The notes under the pieces are model-generated. The model was not told the origin of the DNA. It did no database searches and worked only from the letters and a program-made list of their open reading frames with translations. This document shows, one piece after another, positions 25,072-34,877 of a stretch of 64,000 nt of DNA (position 1 is the first letter of the stretch; the number at the start of each line of letters is the position of its first letter). This DNA comes from Devosia sp. Root413D1 (GTDB taxonomy: Bacteria > Pseudomonadota > Alphaproteobacteria > Rhizobiales > Devosiaceae), in assembly GCF_001425235.1 (NCBI RefSeq), contig NZ_LMEA01000011.1, forward strand, positions 372,001 to 436,000, written 5' to 3'. Made by a program: the position numbers and the translations under genes.

Positions 25072-25455
25072 TCAGAGGTCGTCGGCGTAGAGGACCCCGC
25101 CGCCGTCGCCCGCGAGATCGATCGAAACGATCTGGCCGAGGCTGACGCCGGAATTACGGATGGCGCTCATTGCCAGCGGGTTGATCACGAGGTTCCCCTG
25201 CAGGTAGCCCACGTCGCGCTGCTTGATCTCGAGCGACCGGGCCAAGAGGTCCGCATTCATCTCCGCCCCGGCGAGGCTGGAGAGACGCACCACGCGCAGA
25301 CCCGCGGCGCTGTCGGCCCGGCCGGCATCGTGCAGGAATTCGGTTCCGCCAATCCCCGAGATGATCTGGACGATATCCATGTTCTGCGCGTGGACGAGCT
25401 GGGGCGCGGCCACAGCCAAGGTGACGGCAAGCGCGGCGACGAATCGGGATTTCAT
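25072..25455 (-). CDS. Small secreted protein, possible member of the four-protein family
   Basis: 127 residues. Signal peptide SRFVAALAVTLAVAAPQLVH cut near AQ-NM. The mature part has LRVVRLSSLAG, IKQRDVGYLQGNLVINPLA and a C-terminus GQIVSIDLAGDGGGVLYADD. From LRVVRL onward it aligns in length and pattern with the last 67 residues of the repeat protein (VKVVKVRL ... NDVYAIGRSGGQLTVYAF). GGAGG precedes the ATG at 25455; the longer frame to 25719 has no support. It is opposite in direction to the urease genes. Function unknown. Confidence 0.75.
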   Translation of the reverse strand: MKSRFVAALAVTLAVAAPQLVHAQNMDIVQIISGIGGTEFLHDAGRADSAAGLRVVRLSSLAGAEMNADLLARSLEIKQRDVGYLQGNLVINPLAMSAIRNSGVSLGQIVSIDLAGDGGGVLYADDL

Positions 25456-25585
25456 GTGAGCCTCCAAACAGGTAGCGCCAATAGAACAGCGGGCTGTGGC
25501 AAAATCCGGACAGAGCGCCACAGAGCTTTGGCAATCGCCAGAGATTTCGGCTAGGGATGCGCCGTTTTCAATGGGCAGGACGGCG

Positions 25586-25987
25586 ATGGCCAGCAAAGAG
25601 GAAGATTTCAAGGAGCGCTTCGTGGCCGTGCTGCAGGACTTGCGCAGCAATGGCGGCAAGGATCCCGAGGCGATGTTCCTGATCGGCAGCCTCGCGGCGC
25701 GCCTCGTCGACCGGGCCAAACAGCCGGGCTGGGCCGCCTACAAGGCCAATATGGGCCGTGCGGCCTACGACAAGCTGCTCGGCGATTTCCAGAAGCAGGG
25801 CAACGACTTCCACAAAGACGGCAAGGCCAAGCACGCCTACGCCATCCAGGTGCTCGCCATCTCGCTGATTGCCCGCACTCAGAACGACCCCGAAATCCGC
25901 GCCGGCGACGGCCTGCTCGACGAGATGCTCGGCTTCCTCATCGCTGCCTACCGCAAGGCGCAGGCGACGGCGCCGAAGCCGAACTGA
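25586..25987 (+). CDS. Hypothetical protein, 133 residues
   Basis: A soluble, charged, mostly helical protein: KEEDFKERFVAVLQDLRSNG, AMFLIGSLAARLVDRAKQPG, AYDKLLGDFQKQGNDFHKDG and LLDEMLGFLIAAYRKAQ. There is no signal peptide or membrane segment, and I do not recognise the family. It is on the strand of the urease genes, between the divergent secreted gene and ureC, and its promoter probably lies in the 130-base gap it shares with that gene. The ATG at 25586 has AGGA upstream; an ATG at 25571 is possible. Confidence 0.65.
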   Translation: MASKEEDFKERFVAVLQDLRSNGGKDPEAMFLIGSLAARLVDRAKQPGWAAYKANMGRAAYDKLLGDFQKQGNDFHKDGKAKHAYAIQVLAISLIARTQNDPEIRAGDGLLDEMLGFLIAAYRKAQATAPKPN

Positions 25988-26056
25988 TCGGCTACGCGAC
26001 ATCGGCCGAACTTCGCTGCCGATTTTCGCGTCAGATGGCTGGACAGCCTAACTATT

Positions 26057-26128
26057 AGGCGGTTCAACTAGCGTCCTCGAGGCGGTGCGACTGCCGTCCT
26101 CCCGAGGCGGTCGAACGACCGTCCTCTG
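26057..26128. repeat. Three tandem 23-25 bp repeats before ureC
   Basis: Three adjacent units start AGGCGGT and end CGTCCTC: 26057-26079, 26080-26104 and 26105-26128, with the variable middle TCAACTAG, GCGACTGC and CGAACGAC. They end 20 bases before the ureC start codon, within the probable leader. Confidence 0.75.
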
Positions 26129-26148
26129 CTTCGCCTGGAAGGACCATC

Positions 26149-27858
<1,710 letters not shown>

Positions 27859-27921
27859 CTCGGCCTTATCTTGGTACATCTGTTCATGCTATGTTCTCCT
27901 CATTGAGTCGAGGGTAACAGC

Positions 27922-28770
27922 ATGGCGGTCGATCTCACGGGCAAGGTCTGCCTCGTTACCGGGGCCAGCCGCGGCGTCGGCCGTGGTGTAGCGCTGGGGC
28001 TGCTCGAGGCGGGCGCCACGGTGCACATCACCGGCCGCACGGTGCGGGACGGCGAGCATCCCGAGGGGCTTGATCGGGCTGGATCGCTCGCCTCGGTGCT
28101 CGGTGAATCCGGCAAGTACCCCGGCCGCTGTGTCGCTCACCGGGTCGACCATGCCTATGACGTCGAAACCGAGGCCGTGGTGCATCGCGTGCTGGCCGAC
28201 GAGGGCCGGCTCGATATCCTCGTCAACTCCGCCTGGCCCGGCTACGAGCGCATGGTGGAGGACGACCGCTTCACCTGGGTCGATCCGATCTGGCAGCAGC
28301 CGATGTGGCGCTGGGACGCCATGATCGGCGTCGGCGTGCGCTCCTCCTGGTGCGCCATCCGCGTCGCCACCGAAGCGATGGCACGGCAGCGCTCTGGCCT
28401 CATCGTCAACATCTCGTTCTGGGCGGCGCAGAAGTTCATGCAGAACGCCGTCTATGGCGTCTCCAAGGCTGCCATGGACAAGCTGGCGGCCGATGTCGCC
28501 CACCAGATGCGCGAGTTCGATGTCGCCGCCATCGCGCTCTATCCCGGCCTCGTCCGCACCGAGGAGGTGCTGAAGAACGCCCAGTATTTCGACATGTCGA
28601 ACTCCGAAAGCCCGGAGTTCCAGGGCCGCGCCGTCGCCCACCTCGCCGCCGACCCGGCGCTGCTGCAGAAATCCGGCCGCGTCTTCACCAGCGCCGACCT
28701 CGCCCTCGAGTATGGCTACGCCGATATCGACGGCTACCAGCCCCGCCCGAACACATTTGAGACGGTCTAG
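27922..28770 (+). CDS. SDR-family oxidoreductase
   Basis: 282 residues, Rossmann-fold short-chain dehydrogenase. The cofactor motif is VTGASRGVGRG, the catalytic Ser is in VNISFWAAQ, and the Tyr-Lys pair is in YGVSKAAMDK. The segment LVNSAWPGYERM and the overall length resemble the DHRS1-type subgroup. The substrate is unknown. It lies between ureC and the accessory genes ureEFG, in the same direction; no urease role is known for such enzymes. Confidence 0.9.
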   Translation: MAVDLTGKVCLVTGASRGVGRGVALGLLEAGATVHITGRTVRDGEHPEGLDRAGSLASVLGESGKYPGRCVAHRVDHAYDVETEAVVHRVLADEGRLDILVNSAWPGYERMVEDDRFTWVDPIWQQPMWRWDAMIGVGVRSSWCAIRVATEAMARQRSGLIVNISFWAAQKFMQNAVYGVSKAAMDKLAADVAHQMREFDVAAIALYPGLVRTEEVLKNAQYFDMSNSESPEFQGRAVAHLAADPALLQKSGRVFTSADLALEYGYADIDGYQPRPNTFETV

Positions 28771-28827
28771 GCTCCTGTCACACGGCTGAAATCTCGCCGT
28801 GATTGGTGGCCGGCTTCTGCCGAGCCA

Positions 28828-30033
28828 ATGATGTCCGAATCTCCTCCCCGCCTGCCGCTGACGATTGCCGCCTTTGCCCTCGCCCAGGCCGTGTGCTGGG
28901 GCATGACCTTCAACCTGCCGGCGATCACCGGCAGCGCCATGGCCGAGACGCTGGCCCTACCCTACCCCGCGGTGATGGCCGGCCCGACGGTAATGCTGGT
29001 GGTGATGGCGGCAGCGGCAGTGCCGTTCCTTCGCCTGTTCGAGCGCTTTGGCGCGCGTCTGGTGATGACCTCGAGCACTGCCGTCGCGGCACTTGGGCTG
29101 GCGGTGATCGCCAGCGCGACCGCGCCATGGAGTTACTTCGCCGGCTGGATGCTGGTCGGCTTCGCCGGCGCGGGCACGCTGACCACCGCCATGCAGATCG
29201 GCGTCGCCGAATGGGCCGGCGCCCGGGCACGGCAGGCGATCGGCGCGCTGCTGATCTTCGGAGGGCTTTCGACCACGCTGTCCTGGCCGCTGCTCGGCGC
29301 GCTGCAGGCAGTGTTCGGCTGGCGCACCGCGACACTGGTCGGCGCAGCGCTGCTGCTCGTCGTCGCCGCGCCGATCTACTGGCTGCTGCTGGCGAAGCGC
29401 CCGGGCGGAGCAGCGAAGCGGCCAGCCACCGGCCCCATCCCATCGCTCGACCGCGTCGCCTTCGCACTCCTTGCCTTCGCCAGCGCCGCCAACGGCATCG
29501 TCACCTGGGGCTTTTCGCTCACCATTATCACCCTGTTCGAAGGGCGTGGCCTCGAGCATGGCACCGCGGTACTCGTCGCCTCGTTCATCGGCGTCACGGC
29601 GCTGCTGGCGCGGCTGGTCGATTTCGCTGCCGGCAAACACTGGAACAGCCTCGCCACCGGGCTGCTGGCGGGCACAGCGCTTCCGCTCAGCTTTGCCGTG
29701 CTGATCATGGGGACCGGCGCGCCGGCAGCCATTGCCTTCGTCGCGGTCTATGGGCTTTCGAGCGGCGTCCTGGCCGTCGCCCGTTCGACCATGCCGCTCG
29801 ATCTCTTCCCGCCTGCCGCCTACGCCCGCGCTTCCTCGATGCTGGCGCTGCCGCTCAACCTCAGCTTCGCCTGCGCGCCGCCGCTGTTTGCCGCGATCCT
29901 CGCCGGCCCGGGCAGCGATGCCGCGCTGTGGGTAGCGGCGGGGCTGTCGCTCAGCGCGCTGCTGAGCCTCGGGCTACTGGTGCTGCGGCATCGCCGTACC
30001 TCAGCCCCTTCGGCCCCGGCGGAAGCCGACTGA
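28828..30033 (+). CDS. MFS transporter
   Basis: 401 residues with about twelve hydrophobic segments. LPLTIAAFALAQAVCWGMTF begins the first helix; the loop 2-3 motif is reduced to LFERFGARLVM, and WTFALL-like pairs of helices follow. It belongs to the drug or metabolite exporters of the major facilitator superfamily; the substrate is not predictable. It shares the direction of the urease genes and may be transcribed with the upstream SDR gene. Confidence 0.87.
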   Translation: MMSESPPRLPLTIAAFALAQAVCWGMTFNLPAITGSAMAETLALPYPAVMAGPTVMLVVMAAAAVPFLRLFERFGARLVMTSSTAVAALGLAVIASATAPWSYFAGWMLVGFAGAGTLTTAMQIGVAEWAGARARQAIGALLIFGGLSTTLSWPLLGALQAVFGWRTATLVGAALLLVVAAPIYWLLLAKRPGGAAKRPATGPIPSLDRVAFALLAFASAANGIVTWGFSLTIITLFEGRGLEHGTAVLVASFIGVTALLARLVDFAAGKHWNSLATGLLAGTALPLSFAVLIMGTGAPAAIAFVAVYGLSSGVLAVARSTMPLDLFPPAAYARASSMLALPLNLSFACAPPLFAAILAGPGSDAALWVAAGLSLSALLSLGLLVLRHRRTSAPSAPAEAD

Positions 30034-30086
30034 AATCCGCCACAGCGAATCGGGTAGGCTCAGCCAGTTCCGAGGAGGACCAGACG

Positions 30087-30428
30087 ATGGAAGCTCTAGC
30101 CACTGCCGCCATGATGCAGAACGTCGATGTCTCGGCCCAGGTCGTGCTGAACCTCGCCGGCGATTTCGAGCGCACCACCCACCAGTATCAGTGCGAGGGG
30201 CTCGAGCCCTTCGCGGTGGATTTCATCAACGCCAAGCCGAACTTCATCGCCATCGTGCCGGTGGGTCCGGAAAAGCTCGTCTTCGTCAACGTCATGGCCG
30301 CCTCGGGCGCCAAGTATGTCGCCGGCCAGTACGAGTTCTGGACCAAGGGCAGCGAGGCCACCTTCACCGACCTGATGGCCGATCCGCAAACCCCGGTAGG
30401 CTGCTCGGAAGTCAGCAACACCCCCTGA
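30087..30428 (+). CDS. MliC-like (lysozyme inhibitor) domain protein
   Basis: 113 residues. The beta-sheet core matches MliC/PliC: THQYQCEGLEPFAVDFINAK, SGAKYVAGQYEFWTKGSEAT and the closing PVGCSEV; the two Cys probably form the usual disulfide. Known family members are periplasmic or lipid-anchored inhibitors of c-type lysozyme. This start (GAGGAGG just upstream) gives no classical signal peptide, only a weakly hydrophobic N-terminus, and no in-frame alternative restores one. It is eight bases upstream of a membrane-protein gene. Confidence 0.75.
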   Translation: MEALATAAMMQNVDVSAQVVLNLAGDFERTTHQYQCEGLEPFAVDFINAKPNFIAIVPVGPEKLVFVNVMAASGAKYVAGQYEFWTKGSEATFTDLMADPQTPVGCSEVSNTP

Positions 30429-30435
30429 GGCCGCG

Positions 30436-31023
30436 ATGGACACTGGCACCGCCCACGATGTGTTCATCCATGTGCGCATCGTCATGGGTACGGTCATTGG
30501 CCTCGGCCTGACGCGCCTGCTGATGGGCGCGGCCGGGCTGATCCAGCACCCCAAGCGCGCCAAGCTGTCGCTCATCCACCTGCTCTGGGTGGTGTCGATG
30601 AGCGTCGAACTCATCCTGTTCTGGTGGTGGGAATACGATCTGGCGCGCCTGCCGAGCTGGAACTTCGGCATCTTCATCTTCCTGATCGGCTATGCGGTGA
30701 CGCTGTTCGCGCTCGCCGCCCTGCTGTTCCCCGACAACCTCAGCGAATATGACGGCTACGAAGATTTCTTCATCAAGCGCCGGCACTGGTTCTTCGGCAT
30801 CTTCGGGCTGACCTTCCTGCTCGACCTGACCGACACGCTGATCAAGGGCGCTCCGTATTTCCAGGCGATGGACCTGCTCTACATCGCGCAGATCCCGGTC
30901 GGGCTGCTGCTCTCGGCCATCGCCATCTGGACGCCGAACCGGCGCTACCACCTCGCCTTCGTGGTGACGCACCTGATTTATCAGGCCTGGTCGATCGGCT
31001 TCTACTTTGAAACCCGCGGCTGA
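30436..31023 (+). CDS. Hypothetical integral membrane protein
   Basis: 195 residues with about five hydrophobic segments: VIGLGLTRLLMGAAGLIQ, LLWVVSMSVELILFWWWEYD, FGIFIFLIGYAVTLFALAAL, FGIFGLTFLLDLTD and AQIPVGLLLSAIAIWTP. There is no recognised domain. It follows the MliC-like gene closely and precedes ureE by 53 bases. Confidence 0.75.
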   Translation: MDTGTAHDVFIHVRIVMGTVIGLGLTRLLMGAAGLIQHPKRAKLSLIHLLWVVSMSVELILFWWWEYDLARLPSWNFGIFIFLIGYAVTLFALAALLFPDNLSEYDGYEDFFIKRRHWFFGIFGLTFLLDLTDTLIKGAPYFQAMDLLYIAQIPVGLLLSAIAIWTPNRRYHLAFVVTHLIYQAWSIGFYFETRG

Positions 31024-31076
31024 CCGGCTAAGCTCGACTGAAGGTTGGGAAGCCTCGAAGACTTGGTAGTTTGACG

Positions 31077-31550
31077 ATGCCGCAAACCTTTCGCGCGATT
31101 GGCTATTTGCCGACAGGCGCCGCCGGTACTCCCTTTGATCTCGCCATCCTGCTGCATGACGAGCGCCGTGTGCGCCGCCGCATGCTGACCCTGGTGCATG
31201 GCGACACCGTACTGGTCGATTTCCCCGAACCCGTCACCCTCGCCGACCGCTCGGTGCTCAAGCTCGACGACGGCCGGCTGGTCGAGATCATCGCCGGCGA
31301 GGAGCCGCTCTACGATGTTCGCGGCCGCGACCCTATTCACCTGATGCGGCTCTGCTGGCACCTGGGCAACCGCCACCTCAAGACGCAGATCGAGGCCGAA
31401 CGGGTGCTGATCCTGCGCGATCACGTGATCCGCGACATGTTGCGCGGCCTCGGCGCCACCGTCACCGATATCTCGGAACCGTTCCACCCCGAGGACGGCG
31501 CCTATGCGCACAGCCACGGCGAGCCGCAGCACGCCCTCATCAACCGATGA
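31077..31550 (+). CDS. ureE: Urease accessory protein UreE (nickel metallochaperone)
   Basis: 157 residues. The peptide-binding N-terminal domain (ERRVRRRMLTLVHGDTV) is followed by the ferredoxin-like metal domain WHLGNRHLKTQIEAERVLIL with the conserved nickel-binding His. The C-terminus is short with a few His (AYAHSHGEPQH) rather than a long poly-His tail. It delivers nickel to UreG. Its stop overlaps the ureF start (ATGA). Confidence 0.94.
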   Translation: MPQTFRAIGYLPTGAAGTPFDLAILLHDERRVRRRMLTLVHGDTVLVDFPEPVTLADRSVLKLDDGRLVEIIAGEEPLYDVRGRDPIHLMRLCWHLGNRHLKTQIEAERVLILRDHVIRDMLRGLGATVTDISEPFHPEDGAYAHSHGEPQHALINR

Positions 31551-32401
31551 CCGATCCCGCTGCGCTGCAGAAGCTCATCACCTGGCTCTCCCCGGCCTTT
31601 CCGGTAGGGTCCTTCGCGTGGTCGGCCGGACTTGAGGCAGCAATTGCAGATCGTCGCGTAACTGATTCCGAACGCTTGCAGAACTGGATCGAAGGCGCGC
31701 TGGCGCATGGGGGAATACGCACGGACGCGATCCTGCTGGCGCAGGCGTGGCGGGCGGCAGGAGAGACTGCGCTTGGAGCCGGAACGACCGGCCGGCGCGA
31801 GCCGCCCCCCACCCCTGTCCCCTCCCCGCAAGGGGGAGGGAGACCTGCGCTTGGAAGTCTTCGTCCAACTGGCACCGAGCATGCTGACGGCGTCTCCCTC
31901 CCCCTTGCGGGGAGGGGACAGGGGTGGGGGTCCACAGCCACCGGCTATGGGGACCGGGCTGCCGCCCTCTCCGACCTCGCCGACCTCAGCCTTGCCCTCA
32001 CCGCCAGCCGCGAGCGCTGGATGGAGACCACCATCACCGGCGACAATTACGTGCTCGCCGCAAAACACTGGCCGACTGACATCCTCGCCCGCCTGCCGCA
32101 ACCCTGCCCCTACCCTATCGCCGTCGGCGCTATCGCCGCTGCGCACGATATCGAGCTCATTGACACCCTCCTCGCCTGGCTCACCGCCACCGTGCATGGC
32201 CAGATCTCGGTCGCCGTCCGCCTCGTGCCGCTCGGCCAGTCCGACGGCCTCAGCGTCCTCGCCGCACTCGAACCTCGTGTCGCGGCACTCGCTGCCTCCG
32301 CGGCCACGGCAACCCTTGCCGACCTCGGCGCAATCGCCTACGCCGCCGATATCGCGCAGATGCGCCACGAGACGCTGGAACCGAGGATTTTCCGTTCATG
32401 A
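31547..32401 (+). CDS. ureF: Urease accessory protein UreF with an inserted repeat-encoded segment
   Basis: 284 residues against about 225-235 for ordinary UreF. The N-terminal part ([31 protein letters not shown]) and the C-terminal part ([41 protein letters not shown]) are normal. Residues about 79-133 are foreign: [15 protein letters not shown] ... [14 protein letters not shown] is the translation of a palindromic element that is otherwise intergenic here. The reading frame is kept (about 165 bases). The insert sits in a loop between helices, so UreF may still work. UreF gates UreG on the UreD-urease complex. The gene overlaps ureE and the DUF3995 gene by four bases each. Confidence 0.92.
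   Translation: MTDPAALQKLITWLSPAFPVGSFAWSAGLEAAIADRRVTDSERLQNWIEGALAHGGIRTDAILLAQAWRAAGETALGAGTTGRREPPPTPVPSPQGGGRPALGSLRPTGTEHADGVSLPLAGRGQGWGSTATGYGDRAAALSDLADLSLALTASRERWMETTITGDNYVLAAKHWPTDILARLPQPCPYPIAVGAIAAAHDIELIDTLLAWLTATVHGQISVAVRLVPLGQSDGLSVLAALEPRVAALAASAATATLADLGAIAYAADIAQMRHETLEPRIFRS
31803..31932. repeat. Palindromic element family A, copy 4, inside ureF
   Basis: CCCCCCACCCCTGTCCCCTC ... CGCAAGGGGGAGGGAGACC and the inverse GGTCTCC-like GCGTCTCCCTCCCCCTTGCG ... GGACAGGGGTGGGGGTCC. The outer flanks (GGCGCGAGCCG and ACAGCCACCGG) extend the arms to about 31781-31945. This is the only copy in the window that interrupts a gene. Confidence 0.92.
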
Positions 32402-32826
32402 GCATGCTGATTGCCGCCCTGATCTTCGTCGTGCTGCTAGCGGTGGCGATTGCCCACTTCCTGTGGTCGATCGGCAGCCGCTGGCCGATCCGCGATCCGG
32501 AGCTCTTGGCCCGCACCGTGATCGGCAAGCCCGGCGTTACCCGCGTGCCCAAACTGGCCTCGTTCGTCGTCTCGCTGCTGGTGCTCGCCGCCGGCGTGCT
32601 GGCCCTGTCGCTCGCCGACCACAGCGCCGGCGGCTGGTGGCTGACGCTGGTCGGCGTCCTGCTCGCCGCCGTGTTCCTCGGCCGTGGCGCCATCGGCTAT
32701 ACCGAAGGCTGGCGCGCCCGCTTTTCGGCCGAGCCGTTCGCCACGCTCGACCGCAAGAACTACTCCCCGCTCTGCCTGGCGCTCGGCGCCGGCTATCTCA
32801 TCCTCGTCATCATGAGGCTCATATGA
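32398..32826 (+). CDS. DUF3995-type membrane protein between ureF and ureG
   Basis: 142 residues with four hydrophobic segments: [60 protein letters not shown] and [29 protein letters not shown] near the first helix fits the DUF3995 pattern. It overlaps both ureF and ureG by four bases, so it is translated as part of the accessory-gene string. Its function is unknown; a role in nickel supply would be a guess. Confidence 0.75.
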   Translation: MSMLIAALIFVVLLAVAIAHFLWSIGSRWPIRDPELLARTVIGKPGVTRVPKLASFVVSLLVLAAGVLALSLADHSAGGWWLTLVGVLLAAVFLGRGAIGYTEGWRARFSAEPFATLDRKNYSPLCLALGAGYLILVIMRLI

Positions 32827-33455
32827 AATCGCTCAACGGCCCCCTCCGCGTCGGCATCGGCGGCCCCGTCGGTTCGGGCAAGACGACGCTCTGCGAAATG
32901 CTGCTGAAGGCAATGCGTGACCGCTACTCGATGGCGGTGGTCACCAACGACATCTACACCAAGGAAGACGCGCTGATCCTCAATCGGGTGCAGGCGATCT
33001 CCGAGGACCGCATCGTCGGCGTCGAAACGGGGGGCTGCCCGCACACCGCCATCCGCGAAGATGCCTCGCTGAACCTCGCGGCCATCGCCGACCTCAACCG
33101 CAAATTCCCCGATCTCGACATCATCCTGATCGAGTCCGGCGGCGACAATCTCGCCGCGACGTTCTCGCCCGATCTCGCCGACATCACGCTCTACGTGATC
33201 TCGGTAGCGCAGGGCGAAAAAATCCCGCGCAAGGGCGGCCCGGCCATCACGCGCTCGGACCTGTTGATCGTCACCCACACCGATATCGCGCAATATGTGA
33301 ATGCCAGCCTCGAGGTGATGGAAGCCGATACCATCAAGGTGCGCGAAGGCCGGCCCTACGTCTTCGCCGACCTGCTGCGCCGCGAAAACCTCGATGCGAT
33401 CATCGGCTTCATCGAACAGCAGGGTGGGCTCGTGGCGGCCCAGGCGGCGGAGTAG
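32823..33455 (+). CDS. ureG: Urease accessory GTPase UreG with altered G4 motif
   Basis: 210 residues. The P-loop is [10 protein letters not shown], followed by [13 protein letters not shown], the nickel-binding [31 protein letters not shown] and [15 protein letters not shown], all normal. The nucleotide-specificity motif usually reading INKTDLAP is here VTHTDIAQ, so the canonical Asn and Lys are replaced by Thr and His. UreG supplies GTP-driven nickel transfer. It is the last gene of the accessory string and overlaps the DUF3995 gene by four bases. Confidence 0.94.
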   Translation: MKSLNGPLRVGIGGPVGSGKTTLCEMLLKAMRDRYSMAVVTNDIYTKEDALILNRVQAISEDRIVGVETGGCPHTAIREDASLNLAAIADLNRKFPDLDIILIESGGDNLAATFSPDLADITLYVISVAQGEKIPRKGGPAITRSDLLIVTHTDIAQYVNASLEVMEADTIKVREGRPYVFADLLRRENLDAIIGFIEQQGGLVAAQAAE

Positions 33456-33581
33456 CGCGTGGATCAGCACCGGCCGCGCCGAACCGCCCCCTCGCCCCTT
33501 TGGGGAGAGGGGACATGCGCCCACCGCCGGTGTCACGTTGAGGGGCAAGGGGCAGTACGCTTGGCTCCAGCGGGCAGCGCT

Positions 33582-34298
33582 CTACCCCCCGACCGAGATC
33601 ACGTGGGTGACGAGGTTGTTGCCCTTGAGGTGATGCACCAGCAAACCCGGTGGATCGGTCGCCGGCATCTTGCGGCCCTCAGCGGCGAGCCCGCCCATCG
33701 GCGCAATCGCCGGCGCCAGCGTCGCCGGTACGCCGGCGAAGCGGGTGAACATCGGCCGGTGCAGGTGCCCGCAGCTGATACCGAGCACCGTGTCACCGGC
33801 CGCTTCGAGCACCGCGGCGAGGCCCTCCTTGTTGCGGCAGTCGATGGTCTCGTACTGGTCCATGCCGCAATCGAACGGATGCTGATGAAGAAAGATCAGC
33901 GCCGGCGCACCACCGGAATTGAGCTCCGCCTCGAGCCAGCCGAGCACCGGAGCGGCGTCGCCATGCGCCGCCCCCGGCACGATCACGTCGAGCCCGATCA
34001 GCCTGACATCGCCAACCTGAACGACCCTGTTGAGCGGCCCCTCGCCCGGCCCGCCGAACACCTCGCGCATCGCCTCGCGGCTATCGACATTGCCCGGCAC
34101 CACCAGCACCGGCGCACCGAGCGCCTCGAGACGCGTCTTCAGCACGGCATAGTTGGCGGCATGCGTGTTGTTGGCGAGGTCGCCGCTGACCGCCACGCCA
34201 TCAGGCCTGAGTTCAGCCACCCATTGCAGCACCCGATCAAGGCGTTGCAGCGAAGAGACGCCGTCGAGGTGGATGTCACTGAGTTGCGCAATCAGCAT
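33582..34298 (-). CDS. CpdA-like metallophosphoesterase
   Basis: 238 residues, a class III cyclic-nucleotide phosphodiesterase-like calcineurin fold: AQLSDIHLDG, AVSGDLANNT, VVPGNVDSREAM, FLHQHPFDCG and SCGHLHRPMF. Metal-binding Asp, His and Asn are kept, but the usual His after Asn (GNHD) is Val. Activity on cAMP is therefore uncertain. The ATG at 34298 gives the typical N-terminus; the ribosome site is weak. Confidence 0.85.
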   Translation of the reverse strand: MLIAQLSDIHLDGVSSLQRLDRVLQWVAELRPDGVAVSGDLANNTHAANYAVLKTRLEALGAPVLVVPGNVDSREAMREVFGGPGEGPLNRVVQVGDVRLIGLDVIVPGAAHGDAAPVLGWLEAELNSGGAPALIFLHQHPFDCGMDQYETIDCRNKEGLAAVLEAAGDTVLGISCGHLHRPMFTRFAGVPATLAPAIAPMGGLAAEGRKMPATDPPGLLVHHLKGNNLVTHVISVGG

Positions 34299-34394
34299 GG
34301 GCGGGACTCGCGAATGTTGCCGCGTGAACTTGGCCCGCACCTGGCTGCGAGGCAAGCGCGCGCGCCAGGCGGTTGTGCCCGCCCGGTTCACCCT

Positions 34395-34802
34395 TCAGGC
34401 CGGCATTGTCCGTCGTACCGGGAGGCTCTGGGCTATCCCCATGCCGATCTCCACCGCGAGAAATGGCAGCACCACCCAGCTCATGCCGCTGGCGAGAGCA
34501 TGGATCTGCCAGGCGGCAAACAGGAAGCGCGCTACGGCGTCGTAGCGGCCGAGCACCGGCAGGCCCAGGCGATAGCGCGCCACCGACCACACCAGGACCA
34601 CCGACCCCATCAGGTTGCCCATCAGCATGGCGAGGCCTTGTGGCGCCTCGATGCTGCCAGGAAGCCCAAGTGCCGCATCGATACCGGCGAGCAGCGAGCC
34701 CAACAGCGCGAAAGTCCATGGCGTGGCGAAGGGGGCAGTTACGATCAGGTCGTAGAGCGCGCTGGCGCGGACGATCCGCGCATAGGCCTGTGCATCCAGC
34801 AT
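34395..34802 (-). CDS. Hypothetical membrane protein controlled by divergent MerR regulator
   Basis: 135 residues with about four hydrophobic segments (ASALYDLIVTAPFATPWTFA, LMGNLMGSVVLVWSVARYRL, FLFAAWQIHALASGMSWVVL, FLAVEIGMGIAQSL). I do not recognise the family. AAAGGAG precedes the ATG. Upstream is a MerR-type promoter-operator shared with the divergent regulator gene, which strongly suggests that this protein is the target of that regulator. Confidence 0.75.
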   Translation of the reverse strand: MLDAQAYARIVRASALYDLIVTAPFATPWTFALLGSLLAGIDAALGLPGSIEAPQGLAMLMGNLMGSVVLVWSVARYRLGLPVLGRYDAVARFLFAAWQIHALASGMSWVVLPFLAVEIGMGIAQSLPVRRTMPA

Positions 34803-34832
34803 GGAAATCTCCTTTGTGCCTGGGATGCATTT

Positions 34833-34864
34833 GCTCTAGAGGGTGGAGTGCACTCCAGGGTCAA
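34833..34864 (-). promoter_or_regulatory. MerR-type promoter with overlong spacer
   Basis: On the minus strand a -35 TTGACC and a -10 TAGAGC are separated by 20 bases, and the spacer contains the perfect palindrome TGGAGTGCACTCCA (34844-34857). This is the usual architecture of MerR-family targets. It drives the membrane-protein gene starting at 34802 and overlaps the leader of the divergent merR-type gene. Confidence 0.7.
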
Positions 34865-34877
34865 GGGAGAAATGGCG

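Noticed and set aside
25456-25719. N-terminal extension of the 127-residue secreted protein
   Set aside because: The internal ATG has GGAGG and a signal peptide; the extension runs into the start of the divergent hypothetical gene.
33459-34871. Long plus-strand open frame running into the MerR gene
   Set aside because: It is antisense of the phosphoesterase and membrane-protein genes; only the last 119 codons from 34878 form a protein domain.
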